Positions 45,542 through 56,391 are shown, numbered from the stretch's first letter. The stretch is DNA of 64,000 nucleotides from Pseudonocardia kunmingensis (GCF_006716445.1 NZ_VFPA01000001.1:2108001-2172000); one strand, 5' to 3'. Notes: a model not told the origin generated them from the letters alone. Numbers and translations are program-made.

Positions 45542-46518
45542 TGCTCGGGGTGGTCCTGGCGGTGGTCGCCAGCCTGGCGTACGGGCTCAGCGACGTCCTC
45601 AGCGGCGCGGCGGTGCGCCGCCACTCGACGGCGTCGGTGGCACTGTGGTCGCAGCTCACCGGGCTGGCGCTGCTCGGGCTGGCCGCACTGGTCGTACGGC
45701 CGGCGCTGAGCTGGCCGGTCCTCGGCTGGGGCCTCGCCGCAGGCGCGCTCGCCGCCGTCGCACTGCTGCTGTTCTACACCGCCCTGCAGCGGGGTCGGAC
45801 CGCCGTCGTCGCCCCGGTGGCCGGCTCCGGGGTGGTGGTCCCGGTGGTGGCCGGGCTGCTCGGCGGGGAGCCGCTGGCCTGGCCGGCCGCCCTCGGGGTG
45901 GCGGCCGTCGTCGCCGGCGTGCTCGTCGTCGCTGCGGCCGGCGACGGCGACGGCCCGGACACCAGCGGCTCCCCCGAGCCGGCCGACCGGCCCCACCGCC
46001 GACTGGTCCGCTCCAGCCCCGCCCCGGCCCACCCCGTCCCGGCCGACGACCGGTGCGTGCCGGAACCCGGCACGAGCTCGACGCGGTCCTCGGTGGTCCT
46101 CGCGGCGCTCGCCGCTGCCGGCTTCGGGGGCTTCTTCGTCCTGCTCGACCTGGCGACCACCTCCGCCGGAGGGAGCGGCTCCGTCGGCCCCACGCTCGCC
46201 GTCGCCCTCGCCGTGCAGGCCGGAGCGGTTGCGGTGACCCTGCTCGCCGCGGCCGGGCACACCCGCGCCTGCCTCGCGCCGCGCCCGGCGCTCCTGCTGG
46301 CGGCCGGGGCGGTCGGGCTGGTCGACGTGGTGGGCGACCTGGCGCTGGTGGTCGCGGTCGGGATCGGACCGCTCGCCGTCGTCGGTCCGCTGGGCTCGCT
46401 CGACCCGGTCGTGACGGTGCTGATCGCCGTCGCGGTGCTCGGGGAGCGGCCGCGCGCGGTGCAGGTGGTCGGCGTCGCGGCGGTACTGGCCGGCGTCGTC
46501 CTGGTGGCCACGGGCTGA
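45541..46518 (+). CDS. EamA/DMT-family transporter
   Basis: A 325-residue membrane protein with ten helices in two repeated halves. The first half runs from MLGVVLAVVASLAYGLSDVL to about residue 140; the second, from SSVVLAALAAAGFGGFFVLL, ends ERPRAVQVVGVAAVLAGVVL, the usual EamA closing helix. A long cytoplasmic linker of about 40 residues joins them. EamA proteins export metabolites or drugs. ATG 45541 overlaps the TetR stop (TGATG); a GTG at 45538 is possible. Confidence 0.87.
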   Translation: MLGVVLAVVASLAYGLSDVLSGAAVRRHSTASVALWSQLTGLALLGLAALVVRPALSWPVLGWGLAAGALAAVALLLFYTALQRGRTAVVAPVAGSGVVVPVVAGLLGGEPLAWPAALGVAAVVAGVLVVAAAGDGDGPDTSGSPEPADRPHRRLVRSSPAPAHPVPADDRCVPEPGTSSTRSSVVLAALAAAGFGGFFVLLDLATTSAGGSGSVGPTLAVALAVQAGAVAVTLLAAAGHTRACLAPRPALLLAAGAVGLVDVVGDLALVVAVGIGPLAVVGPLGSLDPVVTVLIAVAVLGERPRAVQVVGVAAVLAGVVLVATG

Positions 46519-46522
46519 CCCG

Positions 46523-46655
46523 CGGCAGCGGATCGGCCGAGGATGTCGGACGGCCCGGTGCGCCAACTGCCGTTCGCAGCCTCGGGCTGATCACCTATCT
46601 CGTCCTCGACGACCACCAGCGCGTGGACTTGTCGATCGTCACCTGGGCCGGCTGA
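46523..46655 (+). pseudogene. Possible remnant of a small toxin-like gene
   Basis: The stretch codes for SLGLITYLVLDDHQRVDLSI then VTWAG and a stop, which reads like the final beta strands of a RelE/ParE-type toxin or plasmid-stabilisation protein. No start codon or upstream part of such a protein is present and no antitoxin gene is near. It could also be chance coding in a 150-bp gap. Confidence 0.2.
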
Positions 46656-46668
46656 ACGCCCCTTCCGA

Positions 46669-47157
46669 CTACGCGACGTCCGCAGGCTCCCCGCCGGTGA
46701 CCTCCACCAGCTCGGCGAACGTCGTGGGATACACCGCGTGCGGGATGCCGCCCGCCGCCCACACCTCGTCGTAGGCCGCCAGGGCCCGGTCGACGAGCGT
46801 GCGCAGCGGCGCCGGGTGCCCGACCGGGGCCACGCCGCCGATCGGCTGGCCGGTGGCCGCCCGCACGAACTCCGGGGAGGCGCGGCGCACGCGCTGCACC
46901 CCGATCCGGCCGGCGACGGCGGTGGTGTCGACGCGGTGGGCGCCCGAGGTGAGCACGAGCAGCGGCGCGCCGTCGGCGTCGAAGACCAGCGAGTTCGCGA
47001 TCTGCCCCACCTCGACGCCCAGGGCCGCCGCGGCGGCCGCTGCGGTGGTGACCGCGTCCGGCAGCACCTGCAGGCGCGCGATCCGCGCGGGGTCGGCACC
47101 ACCCGCGGTGAGGGCGGACACGACGAGTTCGACGTTGCGGTGGGTGGCGGTGCTCAC
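46669..47157 (-). CDS. YbaK/EbsC-type aminoacyl-tRNA deacylase
   Basis: A 162-residue YbaK-fold protein. Conserved parts are AAAALGVEVGQIANSLVFDA (with the catalytic-type Lys replaced by Asn in ANSLVF, as in several actinobacterial members), VLTSGAHRVDTTAVAGRIG and GQPIGGVAPVGHPAPLRTLV. Such proteins hydrolyse mischarged aminoacyl-tRNA, for example Cys-tRNA-Pro or Ala-tRNA-Pro. GTG start. The kinase-like gene lies just upstream on the same strand map (stop at 47179 side), but each has its own start region. Confidence 0.85.
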   Translation of the reverse strand: MSTATHRNVELVVSALTAGGADPARIARLQVLPDAVTTAAAAAAALGVEVGQIANSLVFDADGAPLLVLTSGAHRVDTTAVAGRIGVQRVRRASPEFVRAATGQPIGGVAPVGHPAPLRTLVDRALAAYDEVWAAGGIPHAVYPTTFAELVEVTGGEPADVA

Positions 47158-47178
47158 CCCGCCATCACACCACGTCGC

Positions 47179-48408
47179 TCACCCGCCCTCACCCGAGATC
47201 CGGCTTCCGACGAGCGGCGCGCCGTCGGCCTGCCGGACCAGGCAGTGCACCGGACCGGCGGCACCGTCCTGCACCGGCACGAGCGCCACGACCTCGAGCC
47301 CGTCGCGCTGCGCGACGAGCGCCTCGACGGCCGCGGTGCAGGTCGTCGCGGCGAAGCGGTCGGTCCGCTCGGGGTCGCCCGCGGACCCGCCCGGATCCAG
47401 CGTCGCGACGACCTCCAGGTCGTGCGGCTCGGCGCAGCCGACGAGGGCAGGCCCACCGAGGGGCCCCCGCAGGCATCCGCCGGCGGGCACCGCGGGCAGC
47501 GGCACATCCCCACCCGGCCCGTGGGTGAGCGTCCGGACGTCCGGTGCGCCCGCACCCGCGAGCGCGAACCCGCCCGCTCCCCCGGCGAGCACGCCCAGCA
47601 CGGCGGCGACCGCGAGCCACCACCTGCGCGCGGCACCGGCCCGCGACGGGGACGGCACCTCCGACTCGAGCAGGGCCGTCACCTGCAGGGCCGTCAGCCG
47701 GGCCCGCGGCGCGCGGTGCAGCATCCCGCGCAGCAGCGGCCCGAGCGGTCCGTCGTCCGGGCGCGTCCCGTCGGCTCCCGGCGGTCTGCCGTGCAGCGCG
47801 TGGAACAGCGTGGCGCCCAGTGCCCACACGTCCGACTCCGCGGTCGGCGCACCGCCGTCCCGCAGCTCCGGTGCGACGAAGCCGGGCTCGGCGGCGGCCG
47901 CACCGTCGGCTGCCGCCTCGGACACACCCAGGTCGGCGAGGCGCGCCAGGGGCCCCGGGCCGAGCAGCACGGCGCCCGGCGTCACGCCCCCGTGCACGAC
48001 ACCCGCCTCGTGGACGGCCTGCAGCGCGGCGGCCAGCTGCCCGGCGACGGCGGCCGCGGCGCGCTCGTCCAGCGGGCCGGCAGCGGCCACCTCCTCGGCG
48101 AGGGTGGGCGCCTCGACGAGCTCGGTGACGACGTGGTCGACACCGTCGTCGGTCACGACGTCGTGCACGGTGACGATCCCCGGCGCATCGGCGCGGCCCG
48201 CGGCGCGCGCGGCCCGCAGCAGCCGATCGCGGAACAGCAGGCGCTCCTCGGCGCCCTGCCCCGCCGGGAGGTGCAGCTCCTTCACCGTGACCTGGCGGCC
48301 CGTCACACGGTCCTGGGCGCGCCAGACGGGGCCGGCGCGGCCGGGCGCGAGCTCACCCAGCACGACGTAGCGACCGCCGATCACCCGGGTGGGGCTGATG
48401 CCGGTCAC
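47179..48408 (-). CDS. Degenerate Ser/Thr kinase with septum-formation-like domain
   Basis: A 409-residue membrane protein. Residues 12-250 are a PknB-like kinase domain: Gly loop LAPGRAGPVW, ATP-binding Lys43 in VTVKEL, metal Asp159 in ADLG and APEL at 180. The catalytic loop is VVHGGVTPGAVLL instead of HRDxKxxN, so the catalytic Asp, Lys and Asn are all missing; phosphotransfer is very unlikely. A helix at about 263-285 crosses the membrane. The outer part has GGCLRGPLGGPALVGCAEPH and two more Cys, the pattern of septum-formation domain proteins. It may be a signalling scaffold at the cell envelope. GTG start. Confidence 0.8.
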   Translation of the reverse strand: MTGISPTRVIGGRYVVLGELAPGRAGPVWRAQDRVTGRQVTVKELHLPAGQGAEERLLFRDRLLRAARAAGRADAPGIVTVHDVVTDDGVDHVVTELVEAPTLAEEVAAAGPLDERAAAAVAGQLAAALQAVHEAGVVHGGVTPGAVLLGPGPLARLADLGVSEAAADGAAAAEPGFVAPELRDGGAPTAESDVWALGATLFHALHGRPPGADGTRPDDGPLGPLLRGMLHRAPRARLTALQVTALLESEVPSPSRAGAARRWWLAVAAVLGVLAGGAGGFALAGAGAPDVRTLTHGPGGDVPLPAVPAGGCLRGPLGGPALVGCAEPHDLEVVATLDPGGSAGDPERTDRFAATTCTAAVEALVAQRDGLEVVALVPVQDGAAGPVHCLVRQADGAPLVGSRISGEGG

Positions 48409-48466
48409 GCGGGAGGACCGGCAGAACGGTCCGCGATCACGTCGACGATCATCTCGACGAGTCTGC

Positions 48467-48811
48467 TCAGGCGCAGTTCGTGTTCGGCAGGGGGGTCAGG
48501 AACTGGTCGGCGGCCCAGCGTCCCTCCTCCAGCTCGCGGAACCCGTCGGTGACGACGCGCGTGCCGTCCACGACGGTGCCGCGGGTGAGGGTCTCGACGA
48601 GCGCGGCGCCCGGGCTGGGCCCGGTGCGCACGTTCAGCTCGTCGGCGGTCACCTCGAGCTGGCACCCGGTGGAACCGTCCGCCACGCCCACCTCGTTCAG
48701 CCCACCCCGGTCGAGGAGCGCGATCACCGTCAGGGCGACCCCGGCCACCAGCACGAACGCCCATCCCTTGAAGGTCGATGCTTCGATCTTCGGAACGGTG
48801 ATCCTGGCCAC
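48467..48811 (-). CDS. Membrane-anchored SH3-like domain protein
   Basis: A 114-residue protein with one N-terminal membrane helix (GWAFVLVAGVALTVIALL, residues about 18-35) and a bacterial SH3-like domain outside (LEVTADELNVRTGPSPGAAL, then VETLTRGTVVDG and WAADQFL). Such domains bind peptidoglycan or wall peptides. The GTG is preceded by GGGGAGG; a longer frame to 48997 is unlikely. It starts 59 bp upstream of the kinase-like gene on the same strand, so the two envelope proteins may be co-transcribed. Confidence 0.72.
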   Translation of the reverse strand: MARITVPKIEASTFKGWAFVLVAGVALTVIALLDRGGLNEVGVADGSTGCQLEVTADELNVRTGPSPGAALVETLTRGTVVDGTRVVTDGFRELEEGRWAADQFLTPLPNTNCA

Positions 48812-48986
48812 GGCCGTGCCTCCCCGAAACGGTGTGTGGACCCACGGTAGCCGGGATTGTGGCGTTCGCGCCTCCGTGACGCGGGGCGGCGGCCGTTCGG
48901 GATAGCGTGTCGGGCGGGAGCCGCGCTCTTCCGACCAGGTCCGACACCCCGTAACCACCCGTACCTGAGGCAGGCCGAAACAGAAG

Positions 48987-51179
<2,193 letters not shown>

Positions 51180-51197
51180 GGCCCCCACCGGAGTCCA

Positions 51198-51242
51198 GGA
51201 GAGCCACATCCACGTCCCACGGGCTCGTGGATGTGGCTCTCC
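51198..51242. terminator. 17-bp bidirectional hairpin
   Basis: Perfect stem 51198-51214 with 51226-51242 (GGAGAGCCACATCCACG) and an 11-base loop, between icd and the convergent SDR gene. Confidence 0.85.
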
Positions 51243-51260
51243 CGAACCGCATCGCGCCAC

Positions 51261-51989
51261 TCAGGCCGCGGGCGTCAGCACGTCGAACGTCGCTTCGGCC
51301 CGGTCGCGCTCCACGTACATCGACCACGCGGCTGCGGCGATCTCGTCCGGGTCGAGGGTGCCCGGCAACGGCCCGCCCCGCGCGGCGAACGCCTGGTGGA
51401 TGTCACCGCGCTCGATGAGCCCTCCGATCGTCAGGATCCCCGCGTGCACGCCGCGCTCGCGCAGCGCCGCGTGCAGGGTGAGCACGTACATCCGCAGCGC
51501 CGCCGCGGCCGGCGCCAGCGCCCCCAGCATCGGCATCGGCAGGACACCGCTGAGCCCGCCCGCGAAGAACAGCGCGCCCCCACCGCGCGCCAGCAGGGGC
51601 GGGAGGACGGCCGCGACGAGGTCGGCCGCGGGCACCACGACCGACTCGAACGGGACGCGCACCGCGGCCCCGTCGGCATCGGGCAGCGGGACCAGCGACC
51701 CCAGCGCGTCGGGTGACGCCGGGCCGGAGTACACCGTGTCGATCTCGCCCAGCTCGGTCGCGATCCGGGCGAGCACGCCGCGCACCTGGTCGGCGTCGGT
51801 CACGTCGGCGACATAGCTGCGCGCCTCGACGCCGATCGCCCCGAGCTCCGCGCGGTAGCCGTCGTGCCGGGTGGCGCTGCGCGACACCAGCGCGACGGCG
51901 AACCCCTCCCGCCCGAACCGGCGGGCCATCGACATCCCGAGCCCGGGTCCCGCTCCGAGCACCGCGATCACCTTGCGCGTTCCGCTCAT
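51261..51989 (-). CDS. Short-chain dehydrogenase-like protein
   Basis: A 242-residue Rossmann-fold protein. Cofactor motif is VLGAGPGLGMSMARRFGREG (GxGxGxG-like), followed by VALVSRSATR. The usual catalytic Tyr-x-x-x-Lys is not present where expected (the helix reads ALAPAAAALRMYVLTLHAAL), so this may be an atypical SDR that binds NADP without normal catalysis. GGAGGGGGACGC precedes the ATG. It diverges from a TetR gene with a perfect operator between them, so it is the likely target of that repressor. Confidence 0.8.
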   Translation of the reverse strand: MSGTRKVIAVLGAGPGLGMSMARRFGREGFAVALVSRSATRHDGYRAELGAIGVEARSYVADVTDADQVRGVLARIATELGEIDTVYSGPASPDALGSLVPLPDADGAAVRVPFESVVVPAADLVAAVLPPLLARGGGALFFAGGLSGVLPMPMLGALAPAAAALRMYVLTLHAALRERGVHAGILTIGGLIERGDIHQAFAARGGPLPGTLDPDEIAAAAWSMYVERDRAEATFDVLTPAA

Positions 51990-52006
51990 GCGTCCCCCTC
52001 CGTAGA

Positions 52007-52026
52007 ACTTGAGGCCTTCCTCAAGT
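52007..52026. promoter_or_regulatory. TetR operator between SDR and TetR genes
   Basis: ACTTGAGGCCTTCCTCAAGT: perfect 8-bp half-sites around CCTT, 17 bp from the SDR start and about 25-58 bp from the TetR start. Confidence 0.75.
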
Positions 52027-52083
52027 ACGCAGCCCACGCTACCAACTAACATGAGGCTGCTGTCAACTTCCGAGGATGGACCC

Positions 52084-52701
52084 GTGGCCCTGCGCAAGGA
52101 CGCCCAGCGCAACCGCGAACGGCTCGTCGAGGCCGCCCGCGCGGTGTTCGCCGAGCGCGGGCTCGACGTCGCGCTCGACGAGGTGGCCCGCCGCGCGGGC
52201 GTGAGCATCGGAACGCTCTACAACCGCTTCCCGCAGCGCGCCGACCTCGTCGCGGCGGTCTTCGCCGACCGCGCGGAGACGGTCGTCCGCCTCGCCGAGC
52301 ACGCGCTGTCGATGGAGGACGCCTGGTCCGGGTTCGTCCACTTCGTGGAGCAGGTCTGCCGGATGCAGGCCGCGGACCGCGGCTACAACGACCTGTCCGC
52401 CCGCAGCATCCCGCAGGCTGCCCCGACCGCGGGTCATCTGCGCGGCCACGAGCTGATGACGCGGATCGTCGACCGGGCCCGGGACAGCGGGGACCTGCGT
52501 CCCGACTTCGAGCTGTCCGACATGGCGTTCGTGACCTGGTCGATCACCCGCACGATCGAGGCGACCGGCGACGTGCGGCCCGATGCGTGGCGCCGCCACC
52601 TCGGGTTCGTCCTCGACGGCCTGCGGGCCTCGGCGGCGCACCCGCTGCCGGTGCCCGCGCTCGGCCCCGACGAGATCGGTCAGATCATGCGCGACTGCTG
52701 A
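52084..52701 (+). CDS. TetR-family regulator
   Basis: A 205-residue repressor with helix-turn-helix LDVALDEVARRAGVSIGTLY followed by NRFPQRADLVAAVFADR (about residues 25-60); the C-terminal domain is the SACE_7040/TetR_C_33-like type of actinobacteria. GTG 52084 has GAGGA 8 nt upstream; ATG 52051 is an in-frame alternative adding 11 residues. The palindrome at 52007-52026 sits in both promoters, so it should repress itself and the divergent SDR gene. Its last 22 bases overlap the convergent MFS gene. Confidence 0.86.
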   Translation: MALRKDAQRNRERLVEAARAVFAERGLDVALDEVARRAGVSIGTLYNRFPQRADLVAAVFADRAETVVRLAEHALSMEDAWSGFVHFVEQVCRMQAADRGYNDLSARSIPQAAPTAGHLRGHELMTRIVDRARDSGDLRPDFELSDMAFVTWSITRTIEATGDVRPDAWRRHLGFVLDGLRASAAHPLPVPALGPDEIGQIMRDC

Positions 52702-53885
52702 GAACCGCCGGGTGATCGATCCGGGCTCCGGGACGTGCGCGCGTCCACGGCCGCGAGCCGGAACACCACCCACGACGCCGCGACGAGCACGGCGGCGGCC
52801 GGGGCCAGCCCACCCGTCCCGACGCCGCCGAGCACCAGCCCGCCCAGCGCCCCGGCCAGCGACACCCCGAGGTAGGTCGCGGTGGTGTTGAGCGCCAGCG
52901 CCTGCCCGCCGACCGGGCCGGCGAGGCCGAGCAGGCGGGCCTGGATCGCCGGCGAGTTCCAGAACGCGAAGCCGGCCCACACCGCGGTCACCGGCACGAC
53001 CAGCCAGAACGGCACCGGCCGCACGAACCACAGCCCGGCCAGCACCCCCAGCGCGGCGACCAGGCCCCCGACGCCGATCAGCAGCGAGCGGTCCGGCCCG
53101 ACGCGGTCGACGGCCAACCCGCCCCACCAGACCCCGAGCATCCCCGCGACCCCCGAGACCGCGAACAGCAGTGCCCGCCCGTCCGGACCGGTGCCGGACA
53201 GCTCCCGCACGAACGGGGCGAGGTAGCTCAGCAGCAGCATGCTGCCCGCGAGCGTGGTCGCGTTGGCGAGCAGCCCGAGTGTGATCGGCCTCCGCGCGAG
53301 GACGGCGAGCTGCTCACCGAGCCCGGGTGCCGACCCGCTCGGCGTCGCCGGCACGGTCGCGAGGATGGCGAACCCGGCGAGGACGCCCGCCACCGCGACG
53401 GCCGCGAACGTCGCCCGCCACCCGAACTCGCCCCCGATCCAGGTGCCCACCGGGACACCCGCGGCGATGGACCCGGTCACGCCGATCGAGACGACGGCCA
53501 GGTAGCGGCCCCTGCGCGACTCCGGCGCCAGTGCCGCGGTGACGGCGAACAGGGCCGGGGTCGCGGCGGCCGCCGCGAGCGCCGCGAGGACCCGCAACCC
53601 CATCAGGACCGCGAACGAGCCGGTGAGCGCCGCGGCCACGTTCGCCGCGACGAAGACCGCGCACGCCGCGAGCAGCAGCAGGCGACGCGGCCACGACGCC
53701 GTCACCACCGCGGCGACCGGAGCCGCGACCGCGACCGTCAGCGCGAAGACCGTGATCAGCTGACCGGCCACCGCCTCCGTGACGGCGAACTCGCCCGCGA
53801 TCTCGGGCAGCACGCCGGCGATCACGTAGTCGTCGGTGAAGAACACGAACGCCGCCGCAGCGAGCGCCCACAACCAGGCCGGCAC
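52680..53885 (-). CDS. MFS transporter
   Basis: A 401-residue, 12-helix major facilitator of the sugar-efflux/chloramphenicol-resistance type (AraJ-like). Helix 1 contains FVFFTDDYVIAGVLPEIAGE, the D-x-x-x-A-x-x-P pattern of that group; SWPRRLLLLAAC is the loop 2-3 motif and ESRRGRYLAVVSIGVTGSIA precedes helix 5. Drug or metabolite efflux is likely. GTG 53885 is chosen because TACGGT lies 7 nt before it; GTG 53894 would add three residues. The 3' end overlaps the TetR gene by 22 bp on the opposite strand. Confidence 0.86.
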   Translation of the reverse strand: MPAWLWALAAAAFVFFTDDYVIAGVLPEIAGEFAVTEAVAGQLITVFALTVAVAAPVAAVVTASWPRRLLLLAACAVFVAANVAAALTGSFAVLMGLRVLAALAAAAATPALFAVTAALAPESRRGRYLAVVSIGVTGSIAAGVPVGTWIGGEFGWRATFAAVAVAGVLAGFAILATVPATPSGSAPGLGEQLAVLARRPITLGLLANATTLAGSMLLLSYLAPFVRELSGTGPDGRALLFAVSGVAGMLGVWWGGLAVDRVGPDRSLLIGVGGLVAALGVLAGLWFVRPVPFWLVVPVTAVWAGFAFWNSPAIQARLLGLAGPVGGQALALNTTATYLGVSLAGALGGLVLGGVGTGGLAPAAAVLVAASWVVFRLAAVDARTSRSPDRSPGGSQQSRMI

Positions 53886-53898
53886 TCCAGGCACCGTA
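53883..53898 (-). promoter_or_regulatory. Leaderless-type -10, MFS gene
   Basis: Minus-strand TACGGT (53898-53893), 7 nt, then GTG 53885. Confidence 0.55.
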
Positions 53899-53934
53899 GG
53901 GCGCCGCCCGAGCCCGCCTCCACCCGATATCGGG

Positions 53935-54348
53935 TCAACGCGACCTCGATCGCCACCGGCGCGGCAGCAGCGCGATCAGCACGCCGCCCGCGACCACGTG
54001 CATGGCCACGAGCGCGCCCGTGGCGGCCGGGCTCACACCACCCAGCAGCGGCGTGACGAGCGAGAGCACGAGCACGACGAGCGCGACGACCGTCCAGGTG
54101 CGCCGCGGTCGGGCCACGCGCCGCTCGAGCACCGCCAGCAGGGCCCAGCCCGACAGGCCCGCGCACAGCGGGCCCACGGCCACGGCGACCGGCCCGACCA
54201 CCTGCACCGGCCCGCCGATCGGGGCGGCGGCCGGCGTGATCCCCAGTACCGGGACGGCCAGCACCCAGACGGCCAGCGCGGCGAGCACGGCGGCGGCGAC
54301 GGCCCCGGCGCGCACGAGCGGGGTCGGGCGGTCAGTGGCGGCTGCCAT
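53935..54348 (-). CDS. Small four-helix membrane protein (DUF6069-like)
   Basis: A 137-residue protein with four membrane helices, beginning LVRAGAVAAAVLAALAVWVL and ending in a basic tail RRWRSRSR. The layout and the loop ERRVARPRRTWTVVALVVLV fit the DUF6069 family, whose function is unknown. CGAGGAG precedes the ATG. Its first 17 bases overlap the end of the upstream membrane gene on the same strand, so the two are co-transcribed. Confidence 0.7.
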   Translation of the reverse strand: MAAATDRPTPLVRAGAVAAAVLAALAVWVLAVPVLGITPAAAPIGGPVQVVGPVAVAVGPLCAGLSGWALLAVLERRVARPRRTWTVVALVVLVLSLVTPLLGGVSPAATGALVAMHVVAGGVLIALLPRRWRSRSR

Positions 54349-55063
54349 GATCGGCTCCTCGGTGGGCGTGGGGGCGGAACAGCAGGTCCCAGCAGCCGGA
54401 GCGGCGCAGGAGCAGGTGGGTCGGCACCTGCAGGGCGAGCACCGTCGTCACGGTCAGGGCGGTGTCGAGCGCTGGCACGACCGGCACCGGCAGCGTGGAG
54501 GCCATCAGCACGCGCAGAGCGGTGTCGGTCAGCATCGCGGCACCCCAGACCGCGGTGATCAGCCGCCATGCCCGCCGGAACGCGGCGTCGCGCGCCCACA
54601 GCTCGTCCATGACGGCCGCCCGGTGCGGCAGCAGCATGCGGGTGGCGGCGAAGCAGAACGGCTGGGCCGCCCGCAGCGACACCAGCAGCCAGAGCCCGAA
54701 CGGCAGGCTCAGCCACGCATGGCGGACCAGCAGCTCGCGCGGGTCACCGGTGATCGCGGTCGCGACGAGCCCGAGCACCACCGCGGCGAGCACGAGCAGC
54801 GCGACGGGCTCAGCCCGCCGCTCGCGCACCGCCGTCAGCACGGCGCTGACGGCGGGCGGCACCGCGCCCAGCGCGAGCGCGACCACGTCCGGGGCACCGG
54901 CGGCCCGCAGCGCGTAGTACGCCGCGAGCGGCGCGGCGAGGTCGAGCAGCAGCGCCCGCAGCGCCCGCCGCCGGACGGGCGGCCCGCCTGCGGGACCCAG
55001 CACGGCGAGGCGGGTGCCGTGCCAGGCGGAACGGGCCCGGACGATCGCACGAGTCGCGGTCAT
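54332..55063 (-). CDS. VC0807-like membrane protein
   Basis: A 243-residue membrane protein with six or seven helices. The order of LLDLAAPLAAYYALRAAGAP, ITGDPRELLVRHAWLSLPFG, FRRAWRLITAVWG and DTALRVLMASTLPVPVVPAL matches the VC0807 family of predicted transporters or intramembrane enzymes; function unknown. I choose ATG 55063, which begins MTATRAIVRARSAW; the longer frame adds 35 Arg-rich residues. It diverges from the histidine kinase gene and overlaps the DUF6069-like gene at its 3' end. Confidence 0.7.
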   Translation of the reverse strand: MTATRAIVRARSAWHGTRLAVLGPAGGPPVRRRALRALLLDLAAPLAAYYALRAAGAPDVVALALGAVPPAVSAVLTAVRERRAEPVALLVLAAVVLGLVATAITGDPRELLVRHAWLSLPFGLWLLVSLRAAQPFCFAATRMLLPHRAAVMDELWARDAAFRRAWRLITAVWGAAMLTDTALRVLMASTLPVPVVPALDTALTVTTVLALQVPTHLLLRRSGCWDLLFRPHAHRGADHGSRH

Positions 55064-55224
55064 GGCGGCACCGTGCCCCCGGCCCCGCACGTCCGGCATC
55101 GGCAACCGGAGATCGCGGGTACGACTTCGGTAGGGGCCGCTCCGCCACACCGGGCCGGGACGTCGCACCCCGCCCGACGAGCGGCATTCGACTTCGGTCG
55201 GTGTCCGCGCTCCCCGTGCCGCTC

Positions 55225-55239
55225 TACGCTCCGCTCGTG
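55225..55239 (+). promoter_or_regulatory. Leaderless-type -10, histidine kinase gene
   Basis: TACGCT (55225-55230), 6 nt, then GTG 55237. Confidence 0.5.
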
Positions 55240-56391
55240 CTCTTCGACGAGTGGGACGAGGACTGCGGGCAGGGCCGCCGCAGTGTCGTGCTCGTCGCCA
55301 CGATGGTGGTCCTCGTCGCGCTGACCGTCGTCTCGTGGTCGGACCGCAGCGCGGCGAGCGGGTTGCTGCCCCTCGACATCGCGGTCGGGGTGCTGGCCTG
55401 CGGGCTGTTGCCGCTGATGCTGCGCAGGACGGTGCCGGTGGCCCTCGTGCTCGTGGTCCTGGCCGTGCTCTCCCCGGCCGCGACGCCGCCCGCGACGTGC
55501 GGGGCCCTGCTGGTGGCGCAGCGCCGCCCGCTCGTCGTGGCGATCGCCGTCGGCCTCGCCGGCGTCGCGGGCCACGCCGTCCAGGGGCTGTGGCGCCCGA
55601 CGGCCGGGCTGGCGTTCGTGTGGTGGCTGGTGCTGGCCGTGGTGGCGCACGCCGCGCTGGTGGCCTCGGGGGCGCTCACCCGGGCCCGCCGCGCGTTGCT
55701 GGTGTCGCTGCGGGAGCGGGCCCGCCGGGCGGAGGCCGAGCAGGCGCAGCGGGTCGCCGCCGCGCGCTCGCACGAGCGCACCCTCATCGCCCGGGAGATG
55801 CACGACGTCCTCGCCCACCGGCTCTCCCTGGTGGCGGCCTCGGCGGGGGCGCTGGAGTACCGGCCCGACGCGTCCCCGGAGAAGATCGCCCGTGCTGCCG
55901 GGGTGGTGCGCGCCGGGGTGCACCAGGCGCTCGAGGAGCTGCGCGAGGTCATCGGGGTGCTGCGCGCCGACGGCACCGACCCGGCTGCCGACCGCCCGCA
56001 GCCGGTGCTCGCCGACCTGTCCGCGCTGCTCGCCGAGTCCCGCGACGCCGGCGCGGTGGTGCACGTCGACGACCGCGTGACCGACCCGGCCGCCGCCCCC
56101 GTCACCACCGGCCGCACCGCCTACCGGATCGTCCAGGAGGGCCTGACCAACGCCCGCAAGCACGCGCCCGGCGGCCCCGTGCACGTGCGGCTCGAGGGCG
56201 GCCCGGGCGACGGGCTGCTCATCGAGCTGCGCAACCCGGTGCCCGGCGGGCCGCCCGAGGCGCCGCCGGGCAGCGGAACCGGGCTGGTGGGGCTCGCCGA
56301 ACGCGCCCAGCTGGCCGGGGGCACCCTCGGCCACGAGATCACCCCTGACGGCCGGTTCCGGCTGCACGCCGCACTACCGTGGCCTCCGTGA
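55237..56391 (+). CDS. Sensor histidine kinase
   Basis: A 384-residue membrane kinase of the NarL-partner class. About five helices make the N-terminal sensor without a large extracellular loop. HisKA_3 box: RTLIAREMHDVLAHRLSLVA with the phosphorylated His in EMHDV. ATP-binding domain: AYRIVQEGLTNARKHAPGGP and GTGLVGLAERA. GTG 55237 is preferred from the TACGCT hexamer; GTG 55201 is in frame. The stop overlaps the regulator start (GTGA). It heads a run of five genes ending in an ABC-2 exporter. Confidence 0.9.
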   Translation: MLFDEWDEDCGQGRRSVVLVATMVVLVALTVVSWSDRSAASGLLPLDIAVGVLACGLLPLMLRRTVPVALVLVVLAVLSPAATPPATCGALLVAQRRPLVVAIAVGLAGVAGHAVQGLWRPTAGLAFVWWLVLAVVAHAALVASGALTRARRALLVSLRERARRAEAEQAQRVAAARSHERTLIAREMHDVLAHRLSLVAASAGALEYRPDASPEKIARAAGVVRAGVHQALEELREVIGVLRADGTDPAADRPQPVLADLSALLAESRDAGAVVHVDDRVTDPAAAPVTTGRTAYRIVQEGLTNARKHAPGGPVHVRLEGGPGDGLLIELRNPVPGGPPEAPPGSGTGLVGLAERAQLAGGTLGHEITPDGRFRLHAALPWPP

